Of a DNA stretch of 64,000 nt, positions 46,410 through 57,984 are shown one piece after another. Position 1 is the stretch's first letter. Each line of letters opens with the position of its first letter. The stretch is from Congeria kusceri (taxonomy: Eukaryota; Mollusca; Bivalvia; Myida; Dreissenidae). The notes below the pieces were generated by a model. The model made no database searches and was not told the origin of the DNA. It was given only the letters and a program-made list of their open reading frames with translations. Location of the stretch: the NCBI GenBank assembly GCA_027627225.1, contig JAPFQT010000162.1, forward strand, positions 1 to 64,000, read 5' to 3'. The translations under genes and the position numbers were made by a program.

Positions 46410-46810
46410 TTAAAAAATATTGTGTCCTTCCATTGAATTCACAAATTCGTTGCCCACAATTGTTGCTTGATACAGATTCACGGGTGATTCTGATGTAACA
46501 CCAGTTTCAAATTGACCAGAATATGAACAAACGCTGTCCTGTTTAAAAGGACAATATTTATCTTTGTTTAAGTCAGTTCTAAATTCTTTGCCACAGAACC
46601 ACTGTATCACAATGTTAATGTCAGACCAAGATGACATCGACAATAAAAACTGGAAAATAATGGGTCTCTAAAGAACCTTTCCCATGTGTCAGTGCACCCT
46701 GCCCAATACTTGTCACTACAACGAACTACATGGGCATGTGTAGAGCTTGCAAACTTTGCAAATAGTAATACATGGAACAGACTTTCGTTTGTAGTGATTG
46801 TGCCCTGCAA
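46410..46810 (-). CDS. Possible coding remnant, unrecognised
   Basis: Two overlapping minus frames. The upstream one (46810-46607) reads TITTNESLFHVLLFAKFASS then THAHVVRCSDKYWAGCTDTW. The downstream one (46651-46410) follows TTATTTTCCAG and reads SSWSDINIVIQWFCGKEFRT, NKDKYCPFKQDSVCSYSGQF. Cys and Trp content and low repetitiveness look coding-like, but no domain is recognised and the switch of frame implies decay or a small intron. It lies upstream of the NHL gene in transcription sense, without proof of linkage. Confidence 0.25.
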
Positions 46811-49800
46811 CTACAAACAATGGTAGCCATGCAACAATTTTACAATTAGATCCAAATGTCACGGAACAGCATGTATGGAATCATTGCATCCTCTGCCAGC
46901 ATGGTGTTCATTCCATCCCTTTTGTGTGATCTGCACTTGTCTGTCATCTGTGTTATGGTGGCAGGTTAAACATATCACAGGTGCAAACTGTATCCTTACA
47001 AGAAATAAAGACATTTGTTTAATGCAGTTTTATCAAATAAGTACAAAATGGCCTAAAAAACCAGTAAAACATATGCGATTTACAATTCATCACAATACGG
47101 TTCAATGTTTTTGGCATAACTGCCCTTCCATAGTTCAAACATTCCTCTGTACTATCCCTGCTGGGTAAGTTTATTATTTCCAACTTATTTTGGCAGTAAA
47201 TAATTAATTATTAATATTCTTATGTATTTACCTGAATCATTTCTACCAGAATACAACATTAAGGTCGATTAAATTTAATATAATATTTTCGTCATTTTGG
47301 TACCAGTCGCGGAAATATATAATAAACCTATATTTGTTAACACATTCTAACTAATTTGGCAACTATTAAGCAAAACATACTTTAACAACATACTTATTAA
47401 TGTGTTTGTAATAATCTTACCTTTTGATAAATGTTTTTCCAAAACATTTCGGCAATTGTTACCAACAATGCACACACATTTTCAGACAGAAAATGTATAT
47501 GGAACCCACTTTGTGTCATTTTAACTTGAGGAAAATAATGTTATTGCTTTTTGGGGGGTTTCCCATCACTATTTGTTTTTATATTTTATATAGCGTGAAT
47601 GTTTTTCATAGCTTTATTATTTAATGTTGATAACATAACTGTTGCAATTAGTTTGAGGTTGAAATGTAGATTGACTGGACTATTTTATTATTTTCCCTAG
47701 CATATTTTCTCTTTAATCTTTCCCGTCATGGATTTTGATCCAGCCATTATTTAATTGCATTCAAATCCCACTGTCCACAGTCTATGTTTAATTGGTTTAA
47801 AATAATGTGTTGACATTGCGTACCAAATTCTGTTAGGCATTGACTTAGACCAGAATAGAAACCGTGTGCCATCTGTGCCGTCATCTGTGTTGAATTACAT
47901 TGGATCTGGAGATTGAAATCAATTTAACATTAATAACAGTAATACATGAACTTTATTTATCTTTTCGGAAAAACAAACACACATACTGAACATATAATAA
48001 GATTCATAATAAAAGCATATACTTGTCAAATATTAAAAATAGATCAAAATCGTATGCATTCCAGTACAAAAAGGTAAATATGTAATCATACTTAAATGAT
48101 ACAGAGACACATTAGGTTCTACTGTAATGACAGGCGTACTATACATTAGCATAAAAAGCACATACTTTCTATTAAAGACGATTTCTAAATTTTTTTCCCT
48201 TCCATTAACATTTTTCATTTTCACATATTTTGCAGATGTTTAAATGCCTGATACAAAGAAATCATACAAATGGCGGTCTTCGAATTAGATTTTTTGGACA
48301 ATGCATGTAAATGACCTACCCGTAAATGCATTTTAGAAATAATTTGTGTTGCTTTCATTTTAGCAAAAAATAGTATTGACCATTGATTGGTAAAAACATG
48401 GCGACATTCTATTGGTTGAAATGGCTTATTGTAAGAAATTAATAATACTATATTGGCCAAACATGCTTTTTTATCCATATTTGTAAAACAATTCTACATT
48501 TTGTAATCATATAAAAGATTGGTTTTGACTATAGAAAAAAATCTGTTCCGTAAAAATTCCCGAATTTTCTGTATTTAATACATAATTATATGCTTAATAG
48601 ACTGGAAAAAAGAAAACAGGGTGCTTGTTTTCGAGAATAAAAAGTTTACATGTGCGTATTCGATATTTTTTTGTTAAAAAACAGAATGGAATGAAAGTCA
48701 TTATTTATAACAATGCACTTATAAAAGTTAATAGATATATATTATATATAATTATTTTAGTAACAGCCGTTGATTACAACTATGTACAAAAAGTTATTAC
48801 AGCCAAAACACTTTCACATTTTGAAGATTTAAATCAACTTCACTGATGCGCGAAAAGATGCGCAGAAAAAACTACCGAAATCGTATTTAAGTTCAATTGA
48901 CAACACTACAATATGGTTGCCAAAGCGTGTAACTTATTATTATAGCAATGAGCGCATACAGCAATCCTTAACAAACAACTAAATTTAAACATGATAAAAA
49001 ACGACAATAATAAATCGCAAATCGCAACTTCTTCTGTTCCAACTATATTATACGCAAAGAAGTAAACGTGTAGCTTGATGGTCATAAAATCATAACTATT
49101 ATTAGAATTAGACGAGACTGTCACTTACTTCATTTATACTGCATTAAATCATCATATATCGGAAATCCTGTTATTTAAGTAATTTATGTATTTACCAGCT
49201 TTTCAGTTTATCTTAATTTTGAAGAGGGTCATCGTTATTATGATAAGCAAATTATGTGTAAAAGTTGTAGTTATGTTATAAAGCTGGTAGTTAAACAGTA
49301 AAATCAGCACAATCATAAACATGTAATGGATTAAAAACGAAGGGAATTTAGGTGAAACATGAAAATATACTACCCAAACTTAAATAATACACATAAAAAG
49401 CTGACAACTTGAATGTAAACAAAGTAATAGTTTGCACCAACGTTTCAAAAAAATAATACACATGCAACTGAAGTTATCACTGAAGGTTATCATACTCCAA
49501 ATTCACATTCAAGTGTTTATTAATTATGAGCCGTGTATGTCAAACAAGAACCACAATCTGTGTACAAAGTATGTTCATATAAGTACACACAATCGTAATG
49601 CGGCAATACATTTCATCATTAATTCAGTAATGCTTCCTTTCAAAGTGGTGTTTTGCAAAGGAACGAGCTAATAAAGCATTGTTTGTGACCGAAGAAAACA
49701 TACTTGATCCACGGTCATCTAACATATGGGACTAAAAATGTCATACCTTCATTTACAGCATAAAGTACAAGAGTACTTTAAAACTTGTCCACATTCACTC

Positions 49801-49854
49801 GAACACCACACGCATCAGATTGACAGTAAAATAGTTTTCAAGGAGTGAGGTGCT
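46811..49854. other. Intergenic, nothing recognised
   Basis: About 3 kb of AT-rich DNA. Frames of 60-97 residues (46875-47168 plus, 47424-47624 plus, 48221-48478 minus and others) lack domains and splice context. Two ATTGG boxes flank ACATGGCGACATT at 48383-48416, of unknown meaning. Confidence 0.4.
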
Positions 49855-50084
49855 TTAGTTTTTCTTCATTACAGATCGTTCTTTAGCAGCGAATGTAGAT
49901 CTAACAAACCCTTTCACAATTGTCCAAGAGCGTTTACTAAGAAAATTATTTTGTTTAATGAGCTCTTCACACTGATACTTTGATGGCAACTGTTTCAGGA
50001 AAAAACACTTTGGTAAACCTTGCTGGACTACGTCCTTTTCTTCATTGGACCACGGTGTTCTTATTCCTTTCGTCGTGTACTTGC
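49855..50084 (-). CDS. Last exon, SANT-like C-terminus
   Basis: Minus-strand acceptor TTAAGTTGCAG|GCAAG (or five bases later, AAG|TACACG, which keeps phase with the exon at 50605). It reads YTTKGIRTPWSNEEKDVVQQ, GLPKCFFLKQLPSKYQCEEL, IKQNNFLSKRSWTIVKGFVR, then STFAAKERSVMKKN and stop. TPWSNEEKD...LSKRSWTIVKGFVR has the spacing of a SANT/Myb-like segment (TPW..EE...V, RSW..IK..V). It resembles the C-termini of the uncharacterised zinc-finger/recombinase-like proteins common in bivalve and fish gene sets. Intact, unlike the upstream exon. Confidence 0.6.
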
Positions 50085-50604
50085 CTGCAACTTAAAAATT
50101 TGGATGGTAAATATGGGAAATAGCTATTCGATATTGCAAAGCATTTCTCATTTGAATTGATTAGATTTGTTTTCAAAATACAGTCGAAGTTAATATTGAT
50201 GTTAAAAGCTAGCAATCGCGTATCCTTTAACGAAGTCACTCATTTTTTGAGGGGAAAGGTAACATAACCTCTTTTGTTTCACTTAATTTGTATCGTGAAG
50301 GTTAAACATATGTGCCAGATAATGTTACAGTCCATCCAGAATTATTAACTGAAAGTTCAAATTGTGATGCCTAGGACAGACCAGACAGCCACGCAGACAA
50401 TACCAACTCACTAACCCTAGGACAATAATGATAATGATGTTAGGGAAGATGAAAACCAAAACACCAACAATTGTACAACTGATGATGCCATGCACATACA
50501 CTAGTTTTGAACGCTATCAAAGACCAGCTTGTTTGCTAGAACAATACTGTTGTAAAATGTTCGAAATATATCTTAACTGGAAAATGACACAAACTCTGAC
50601 TTAC

Positions 50605-50725
50605 TAGTTTTTTCCGGCTTGGCTGCTCAGGCCAATCAGAGTCGGAGTCTGTCTCAATAATGTCCTTTGCAACTCTGCAAGCACTGTCAACAGCAACTCT
50701 GTCCTCTGTTATGTCCTTTTCATCA
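50605..50725 (-). CDS. Acidic linker exon of the same gene
   Basis: On the minus strand it reads DEKDITEDRVAVDSACRVAK, DIIETDSDSDWPEQPSRKKL and ends CTA|GTAAGTC, a strong donor. The DSDSDW acidic stretch followed by basic RKK fits a linker before the SANT-like exon at 49855-50084. Joining CTA to TACACG keeps the frame. The acceptor is probably CAGTAAAG|T, since CAG|TAA would bring in a stop. Strand, spacing and phase support one transcript. Confidence 0.55.
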
Positions 50726-51155
50726 CTTTACTGATTTTCATCTCAATGATTTTGTAATTATTCATGCAATTTCTTTTCCGTGTTTAGCTTGATCTAAACA
50801 GTATATCTAGGCAGTATATTTAACAATCAATACTGTATTTTAAATATAGAACAGGAAACTAATTATAACAGGCATATCTTTGAGAAATAAATTTCAAATG
50901 GCATTTACAAATAAGTCTAATCAAATGTACTCTTGCAAAGTAAATCAATTTGTACAATGCAAAATGAGCCCGAAAGAAAACACTAGAAGTAAATGACAAA
51001 TGATCGTCTTATATGGAATAGGCGATGTAGCATCAAATTCCTCTAAATATGCTTACAATGACTGCAAGGGCAATACAATTTGCAATACAAGCCATTACTC
51101 TTATTTCATTAAGTATCATTATTTGGACACCGACATCAACTAATTAACTAACATC

Positions 51156-52111
51156 TCATCTAAATCCTTCCTGGAAAGAAATATTTCGCCGAATTTGTGC
51201 ACATGTCTTTAGATTTTGTCCAAGATTTTGAGCCAGATTATGTTTACTGCAAGATTGATGGCTCTTTTGAAATCCTGCGATATCTTTCACGGCCTTCAGT
51301 ACATTATCCCATTGATGTGCAGACAGGCATTGTGATAAGGTTTGCAGTGAAGAATCAATTGAAGACATAGCAACACAAACTCTTGCTAGCTCTCGTAGAG
51401 ACCGAGAAACATACTGGTGCGTATGTTGGTGCTTCCCAGTTGTATCAATTTTTCTTTCACCGAATTCCAGTAATAATGGGTCATTTTTAATTCTGGCTGA
51501 CAGACGATCATCTCTCATTTTCATTAGAACGTACTTATGGAGTTCTTCGGATGCGTTTACATGAATAGGAAGCAACAGCTTCGAATTCTTTACTGGCGCA
51601 TCTCTCTTTTGACCTTCTTTTCGACCAGGACAACTTTCATGGTGTTTTCACAAATCTGATGCTATGTAGAAAGCTTTGCAGTATTCACACGGGGCATACT
51701 ATGACTGGTCAATATCCCCTTTCGGCTGGTACTTGGGAATGATATCCCCTAAACCAGATTCTGTAACATTTATGTTGTGCAAGTAATTGGCTTTCGAAAC
51801 TAACAAAGACCAGGCTTGTTTTCTCACTTTAGACCTTTTAGGGAAGGCAAGTACTCTGGCAGCGTCAATTTCATCTTGATGATGTGTTTGCAAATGTCTT
51901 GACATTTTGGAATTAAGGTTTCCACAATAAAGGCAACTCATCTTTTTATGGGACCGTTTTCTAGTCTTTTTTTGCACACCATTGGATTTATTTTCGGCAT
52001 CTTCCAAAGCATCTGAATATGTGTCACAATCAGCCTTATCAAAGAATGTGACTGGCAATATTTCTCCATGGACTATACTTTGGAACAGCATGCCCTTCTG
52101 AACACACGTGC
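51156..52111 (-). pseudogene. Zinc-finger-like exon with two in-frame stops
   Basis: After acceptor ATTAATTTTCAG|GCACGTG the minus strand reads one frame to 51156. KKMSCLYCGNLNSKMSRHLQ then THHQDEIDAARVLAFPKRSK is a C2H2-like finger (C-x2-C...H-x4-H). Then come NYLHNINVTESGLGDIIPKY, a stop (51699-51701), YAPCEYCKAFYIASDL, a second stop where the family has Trp (LWK to L-stop-K), KHHESCPGRK, LLLPIHVNASEELHKYVLMK, MRDDRLSARIKNDPLLLEFG and LRELARVCVAM. The order matches the N-terminal half of the uncharacterised bivalve/fish family mentioned at 49855. The recombinase-like central part normally downstream is not found before 50725. The stops sit in an otherwise well-kept frame, so decay looks recent, or these are sequencing errors. 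Confidence 0.7.
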
Positions 52112-53238
52112 CTGAAAATTAATAAAAACATTGTTTATTGATAATGGTAACTTTATACATTTCATATAGATTTATTTTTCATAACTAACAGCACATAGGC
52201 TGTTCCCTATTATTCAATATAAGTGTGCCCGAGACCTACGATTGCGAATAAATCTGATTGTGTTACGTTATAGGTTTGCATTACCCATTCACACTATACT
52301 AGTAGTAAGTATCCAATCCATCAATAAGTTTAACCTCCAATTAGAGTCAATAACCATGCGTTGTTATTTATGGTTGGGAAAACAAGAATTATGGTGATGT
52401 AGAAACGATTGTTAAATAACAGTAAACTTGACTTTAATCCAAAAGTTCTCATACATAATCCCACACACCCCTACCTTGGCAATGTACATGTAGTTGCTCA
52501 ACACATTTGGTCATTATATCACATTCCGAATTATTGACTGAAAAATGTTTTCCCATTCTAACTAACTGATACTTGAACTAAAGTGACTCTTAAGTGAAAT
52601 GAGATGGTAATAAATTAGTTACAATAAATGCATTTACAACTGCTGACCAGGGAATGTTTGCGAAATTAATTACTAGTCTTGTCTTGTTGTTTTTTTTATT
52701 TATCATAAAATTAGTTAATTATATGAGTCTCACCTGAGAAAAGTAACTCATCATCACCACAAATAATGATCGTGGCTTGTGTTCACATACGCTACAAGTA
52801 AGTTACACCTATGTTGGTATCCGTTGAAATACTTCGGCAGCCAGCTTGGCGATTGTGTAGCGTGTGTGAAACGTTATTCTAACATAAGCGAAACGCGCAG
52901 TTAACTTATCGTTAATGTATATCGAACATTTTGCACAATGTACATTGACATATTGAACGTATGCTTGACGATCATTGAATTATTCAACGCGTTAAATACG
53001 TGTTTAAAACTTATAGGTAGCGTATTTGACAGCGTATTGGGTTCAAATTTAAAATCAAATGTGTACCAATGAGCAACTCATAATTTCTGCTGATATATGA
53101 GGTGCAGCTGTCCACAACCATGATCACAGATTTGGGGGACACTGAGTGGCTGCGACGAGAGAACAAAAAAGCCCTTCTCCAATATCAAAACCACTTGATT
53201 TACTTGACACTGTAGATATTTAGTTCGAGACAGTAGGA
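52112..53238. other. Intron or intergenic, nothing recognised
   Basis: No repeat or exon identified. It lies between the terminal exon at 53239 and the zinc-finger exon. At 53095-53238 GC content rises and the strand opposite to the frame at 53239 is open for short stretches, possibly 3' untranslated sequence. Confidence 0.4.
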
Positions 53239-53420
53239 TCAAACGGAAAAGAGTTTGCCATGGTCAACCAGCGTATGGTTGAACTCCTTAATGAACTCTT
53301 GAATCATTTTACTCGGATGCAGGTGTCCCTGTGAGACATAAACCAGCCCGTCAGGTAATCGACTGTCTTGCACAACTTCGTCCCTGTTCTTTCCATAGCT
53401 TGTTCTTCTTGCACTGAAGT
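53239..53420 (-). CDS. Terminal exon of unrecognised gene
   Basis: The minus-strand acceptor is AACGTTCAG|ACTTCAG, or 13 bases earlier CTCTTGCAG|ATTAAAC. The first choice joins the leftover G of the exon at 55118-55169 to give ..ATDFSARRTSYG in frame. It then reads KNRDEVVQDSRLPDGLVYVS, QGHLHPSKMIQEFIKEFNHT, LVDHGKLFSV and stop. Composition and phase agreement argue for a real last exon. I do not recognise the protein. No AATAAA is seen close downstream. Confidence 0.55.
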
Positions 53421-53649
53421 CTGAACGTTTAATCTGCAAGAGCATTTTGGTATGTTATAAACTTTTGTAGAAATTCTAAATTTCAGTATTTTGCTGAAAT
53501 TAAGATTTGGCATTTGAATAATACATGTGTATGTACGTATGTGGGCAATCTATATGCATATTATGAAGTGTATTAATATAAATATGTTGTTTTATTTGAC
53601 GATTTTTGTAATTTGAAAAATGTATTGATCTTCAATCGTAGCCTAGAAA

Positions 53650-55110
53650 AATGTACCAATTGCAAAAGGCGTTACAAAATGCTGCTTAATACTGCTTTAA
53701 CTGTTCAAAATGTTGGCCGCAAACTCCCAATTGCAAAAATTCGTAAAAAATTCGTAGTGCATTCTGAGGCATCGTGACAGAATTGTTATCGATTTGTAGG
53801 CATTCATAGATATTATTAACTCATTCGAAAATTCGAGAATTCGCGGCTTGACCACGAATCGGCTAGGAATTTGTCACGAATCCCACGAATACACGCCGAA
53901 AATAAATAGAAAAATATATTGTAATTGGTACCTAATTCGTACATGCATTCGGCTACTCTTCACTGATATGTAACTGTTTCCTAGCGTTGGTGCAGTAGTC
54001 GTAATAGATTCTTGTAAATCGTGGTAAATTATTTACAACATTCGTGCAATTCCAGCCGAATCCTAAAATGTATCGATTCGTGGCGATTCGTGGGATTCGT
54101 GGCATGTTTGGAATAGGGGCATATATTTGTGTTAAAGGTAAATAAATAAAAAAGCAAGTTGTTGTTTGTACTTTTAATTTATTAACAACATTGCGTTTAT
54201 AATTAAATCAAAATTGAAAAAATATATGCATATTTACCAAACATTGCACCTTTCATAAATTATATAACAAAATATAATTAATTGTAATATATACTGAAAA
54301 CACATTACATGTAAATTGGTTATACAAATTCAATATCATAACTTAGAGTATAAAAAATTATTTATTTTAAACATTAAATATCATTATTATATAAGATTGT
54401 GTTGTATATTCAACATATACTTAAATATTCACTCAATTAAATATTAAGTCTGGAGAATCAGAATTCGAATGGAAATAGTAAATATAGGCGGTCCGCTCAG
54501 TACTCATTACGTCAGTTATATAATATTTTCTTAAGATTATATTTTAAGTATGCTGATTGATTTGCGTCCTTTGCAGTACTGACATGGGTTGAAGAAAGCC
54601 GCCGCTGTTTTATATCTGACGTCTTGTGATCGTCGCAATACGCACCAATACGCTATGCATCAAGATAGTCATTAGCTTGAACAACTGGGTCCACGCTTGT
54701 TAACGTTGTATAAGTTCTGTAAACGCAAGGAATAAGGTAGGAATACGTTATTCATACTTTAAGCATAGCTTATAAATTCGTTCAACTCATTACGTCAAAC
54801 GGAGGCTTTCAATTGATTTTCTAATTACTTTTTCCAACGTATGCCATCATGTCGGCATACGTTGTCTAAAACGTAATAGTGTGACAGGACCTAAGCTACA
54901 ATAAATCGAATATGACACACTTTAATGGTACAGAAAGACCACACACACACACGCCCAAATGCTGTATACAGCAATAATCTTACTATGCACAAACACACGA
55001 ACTGACAGGTCCATACTATCATATTGCCAAAATTACCAGACAACCTGTAAAGCATAGTAAATTCACTTTAATATTACAGTAAAGCTTAAAAATAAAAACA
55101 ACAAATAATT
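53650..55110. other. Intron with ATTCG-rich inverted repeat
   Basis: Between 53855 and 54104 clusters of CACGAATCCCACGAAT on the left face ATTCGTGGGATTCGTGG on the right: an imperfect inverted repeat about 250 bp across, possibly a small palindromic element. The remainder (54120-55110) is AT-rich with nothing recognised. Confidence 0.5.
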
Positions 55111-55117
55111 TAAGTAC

Positions 55118-55169
55118 CTGTTGCAATGATCAACACTGTGGCATCTTCTAAAGAGTCAGCAATGGTAAC
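55118..55169 (-). CDS. 52-nt internal exon, same unrecognised gene
   Basis: Minus-strand acceptor TTTACGCAG|GTTACC and donor GCAACAG|GTACTT frame VTIADSLEDATVLIIAT plus one base. Hydrophobic strand-like VLIIAT after an acidic helix is reminiscent of a Rossmann-type beta strand, which is only a resemblance. It begins in phase 0, as the exon at 55462-55535 requires, and its leftover G suits the exon at 53239-53420. The three-exon phase agreement is the best evidence for it. Confidence 0.6.
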
Positions 55170-55461
55170 CTGCGTAAACAAATTCAGGAAACCCTTTAAT
55201 AAACATAGTTAATATCTACTAATTAAATACTTGCTAAGAAATAAAGTGATTCCTAGCTACATACATGTTCAACAATGTATTAAGTATGATGTATAAATTC
55301 AATTTTCTATGAAATACAGTTAACCCTTTTAAAACATGTTTTTGGGGTATAATACCTTAAATGGAAACACAATCTAAATTAAGTTAAAACAATTATAAGG
55401 TTAGTAAAACATGTAATCAACATTCGTAACGTCTTATTTTATGGCATTTTGTTCCTCTTAC

Positions 55462-55535
55462 TTGATGAATATTTTTGCCAGAAAATATCAACCTTTCTCC
55501 ACTGCCATATTTTGTGTTGTCACAATCACTGACAT
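55462..55535 (-). CDS. 74-nt internal exon, same unrecognised gene
   Basis: Minus-strand acceptor TTTAATTACAG|ATGTCAG and donor CATCAA|GTAAGAG bracket 74 nt. After two leading bases it reads VSDCDNTKYGSGERLIFSGK NIHQ, ending in phase 0. Both splice sites are good. It precedes the exon at 55118-55169. Family unknown. Confidence 0.6.
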
Positions 55536-56001
55536 CTGTAATTAAATCACGTCACTCAAGACAAGCCAAAAGCAAATTTCCAGAACAACATTTTAAACGT
55601 ATAATAGTTTTATGCATAAAATAATTAGATTCAAACACACCGGCAATCAAAGACAGTGTGTGTAAACAGCAACCAACTGAAGACTGTGTGTGTACAAAAC
55701 ACAATCCAATGAAGACAGCATTAACAACCGAATAATACATACTGATTTAAAACTTCTAATTCAGTCTGACTCAAATATTGCCAAGTGAAATACATTCCAA
55801 TTCATCAGAGAATGTTGACACATGTTTGATTGAACAGCTCTTATAGAATATCTTATATAATCTTATAGATAACAACAAGACAACTTCAATCACAGTATTG
55901 TAATACACCACGCGAATAAAGGTTAACACTCAGTGCGCTTGTCCAATCTTGAAGCCTTATCCGGTGGACTATCACCCTCTTCGATCCAGTCCATGGCAAC
56001 G

Positions 56002-56105
56002 TCAGACGCCGTCAAATTGGGTCAAATTGGGATCAATCTCAAGGTAATCATCATAATCAAAAGGTTCGTTCAAGCTTTCACAGAAAGCGCACTTCGCCTT
56101 TGCAG
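56002..56105 (-). CDS. Duplicated exon, lower copy
   Basis: Minus-strand acceptor CTATTGACAG|CTGCAAAG opens AKAKCAFCESLNEPFDYDDY then LEIDPNLTQFDGV and a stop at 56002. DNA beyond the stop (CCATGGACTGGATCGAAGAG, then GGTGATAGTCC) matches the other copy past its repeat, so a stop or indel has truncated this frame. A CxxC pair and acidic FDYDDYLEID are the only motifs. No family recognised. The donor, if any, is weak (CTGA|GTGTTA), so this copy may be dead. Confidence 0.4.
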
Positions 56106-56332
56106 CTGTCAATAGAAATGTACCGAATTTATTAATTTCCATTAGAAATAGATACTGATTTAAGACTTTTCTACTCGTATTAGTTGGACTCAAATGTTTC
56201 TAAGTTACATGTATTAAAATACACCAGCGAATGTTGACACAAATATTTATTGAAACAGCTCCTAAAGAAATACCAAATAGACATCTTTCATCATTGATTG
56301 TAATACACCATAAGAAAAAAACAAACACTTAC

Positions 56333-56646
56333 TGGACCTGTCTTTGTCCACTCTTGAAGACTCCAATCATAGACCATCACCGTCTTCACTCCAGTCCGTG
56401 GTAGTACCAGATATAGACCATCACCCTCCTCGCTCCAGTCCGTGGTACCACCAGTCATAGACCATCACCCTCCTCACTCCAGTCCATGGTACCACCAGCA
56501 GCCGTCAAAATATGGTCTCTCCCAAGATCATCACCCTCTTCACTCCAGTCCGTGGTACCACCAGCAGCCGTCAAAATATGGTCTCTCCCAAGATCATCAC
56601 CATTATTTGAGTGTACATGCAACCTATCATTAAAACACACTTCACT
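56333..56646 (-). CDS. Duplicated exon, upper copy, with 66-bp repeat
   Basis: From CTGCTAG|AGTGAAG the minus strand reads SEVCFNDRLHVHSNNG, then DDLGRDHILTAAGGTTDWSEEG twice (22 residues, 66 bp). The frame then stops at 56455 in a shorter, partly deleted unit. Two more short units (TACCACGGACTGGAG.GA.GA.GG) follow before GGTCCA|GTAAGTG, a consensus donor. The full-length frame is therefore broken by repeat contraction. Homologous to 56002-56105. The plus-strand proline/histidine-rich frame here is a shadow. Confidence 0.4.
56410..56600. repeat. 66-bp and ~44-bp tandem units in an exon
   Basis: Units are marked by TACCACGGACTGGAGTGAAG (minus strand). Two are full 66-bp copies with GATCTTGGGAGAGACCATAT; two are shorter copies lacking that block. 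Confidence 0.85.
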
Positions 56647-56944
56647 CTAGCAGCTGTAAATAGCAATCTAGAGAATTTATTAACTGGGCAAAATTATTTC
56701 CATTTTAATTTGTATTGAATTTGACTGTGTACATGTTCTTCTTTAAGAACGTAGGAATCACAACAGATATAGATGCAAACCACCGCCAATCAAGAACAGT
56801 GGATGTAAACAACCTCCAACTGAGGTCTGAGTGTGAACGCGACACAATCCAATGAAGACAACATTAAATACCGTACAATTCATACTGATTTAAGACTTCT
56901 CTTCAAGTTTGACTCAGATGTGTCTAAGTACGCGTGCACTCACG

Positions 56945-57087
56945 CACACACGTAGAAGTAGCTGTATTAGTAGTAGCAGTAGTAGTAGTAGTAGAAGTTG
57001 TAGTAGTTGTAGTAGTAGTAGTAGTAGTAGTAGCAGTAGTAGTAGTAGTAGTAGTAGAAGTAATAGTTGAAGTAGCAGTCGTAGTAT

Positions 57088-57122
<35 letters not shown>

Positions 57123-57195
57123 ATAGTTGTTGTTATTGTTGTTGTTGTAGTTGTAGTAGTAGTAGAAGTAGTAGTAGTAGAAGTAGTTTATTTTA
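56945..57195 (+). repeat. (GTA)n trinucleotide microsatellite
   Basis: Imperfect GTA/TAG run with GTT and GAA interruptions. The 95-residue poly-Val frame at 56934-57221 only reads the repeat. Confidence 0.97.
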
Positions 57196-57271
57196 CCTTA
57201 TGTGACAGTAAGCGATTTTAAGTGGGGTTTTTTCTCTGCAGAATTGACGTGTCCGTCCTCCAAATTGCCAC

Positions 57272-57397
57272 CTGGTCGATAGAAATGTCTCTAAATGGTA
57301 CAGCAACAGCACACATTCGAACTGGGATATTAAACCTTCTACCAAAATAATACTGCAGGCATTCCCGATTGTGTAAACAGAGCATGGCTCTCCAAGT
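57272..57397 (-). CDS. 126-nt candidate exon, unrecognised
   Basis: Minus-strand acceptor GTAATTTACAG|ACTTGG and donor ATCGACCAG|GTGGCA enclose exactly 42 codons: TWRAMLCLHNRECLQYYFGR then RFNIPVRMCAVAVPFRDISI DQ. Both edges are in phase 0. Low repetitiveness and balanced composition in an otherwise AT-rich area support coding. It lies upstream, in minus sense, of the exons at 53.2-56.6 kb and may belong to the same gene. I do not recognise the domain. Confidence 0.45.
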
Positions 57398-57984
57398 CTG
57401 TAAATTACACACGCCGCTCGCTGGTTAAATACCAGTCAAATTTTAAATTGAGTGACGTTGTATCAACGGCATTGTCAGTAAGGATATACATGTATTTCAC
57501 GAATTGGAACGTAACTCAAGACGATACTGTAATATAGCGAAAATTCCAGGCATGTTTGCGTTTTTGCATATATAACGTTGTTTGTCAACTCATGTTTCTT
57601 AGGCGTAAAAAAATATGTTTGTTTCAGGTTACGCGACCTACCCTAAAAAAATGCCCAGACCCTAGAACATTTTATTGAGTTAGTTAATTTTTTATCTCGA
57701 ATTCGTTGTGGTAATAAACGATTTCTTGCGGCTCATTTTCGTCAACAAAATTGTCTGGACGACTTTTCTGTTAATTTGTTCAAAGCGTTTCACATACATT
57801 GTCATATCATTTAATGGCTGGATCCCATTCAATACTTCCTTCCTATGAAGTATTAAAGTAAAATTTTTATGATGGTAATTTTTGTAGTAGTTTACCCATT
57901 CCCATTTAAAATTGACAAAAATGACAGATGTTTTTATCTACTTTTCTATCCTTTTAAAGTTATCTGTTGAATAATTCCAGTCTT

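Larger units (their letters stand above)
55545..56930 (-). repeat. Locally triplicated exon-intron segment
   Basis: Three diverged copies of one segment. Anchors ACTGATTTAA(A/G)ACTT at 55741, 56154 and 56884; CAATCCAATGAAGACA at 55703 and 56846; ATGTTGACACA plus TGTAATACACCA at 55811-55912 and 56228-56310. An exon lies in copies at 56002-56105 and 56333-56646. Spacing is unequal (413 and 730) because the second copy contains an expanded 66-bp repeat. Confidence 0.75.

Noticed and set aside
56934..57221. 95-residue poly-valine open frame
   Set aside because: It only reads the (GTA)n microsatellite.
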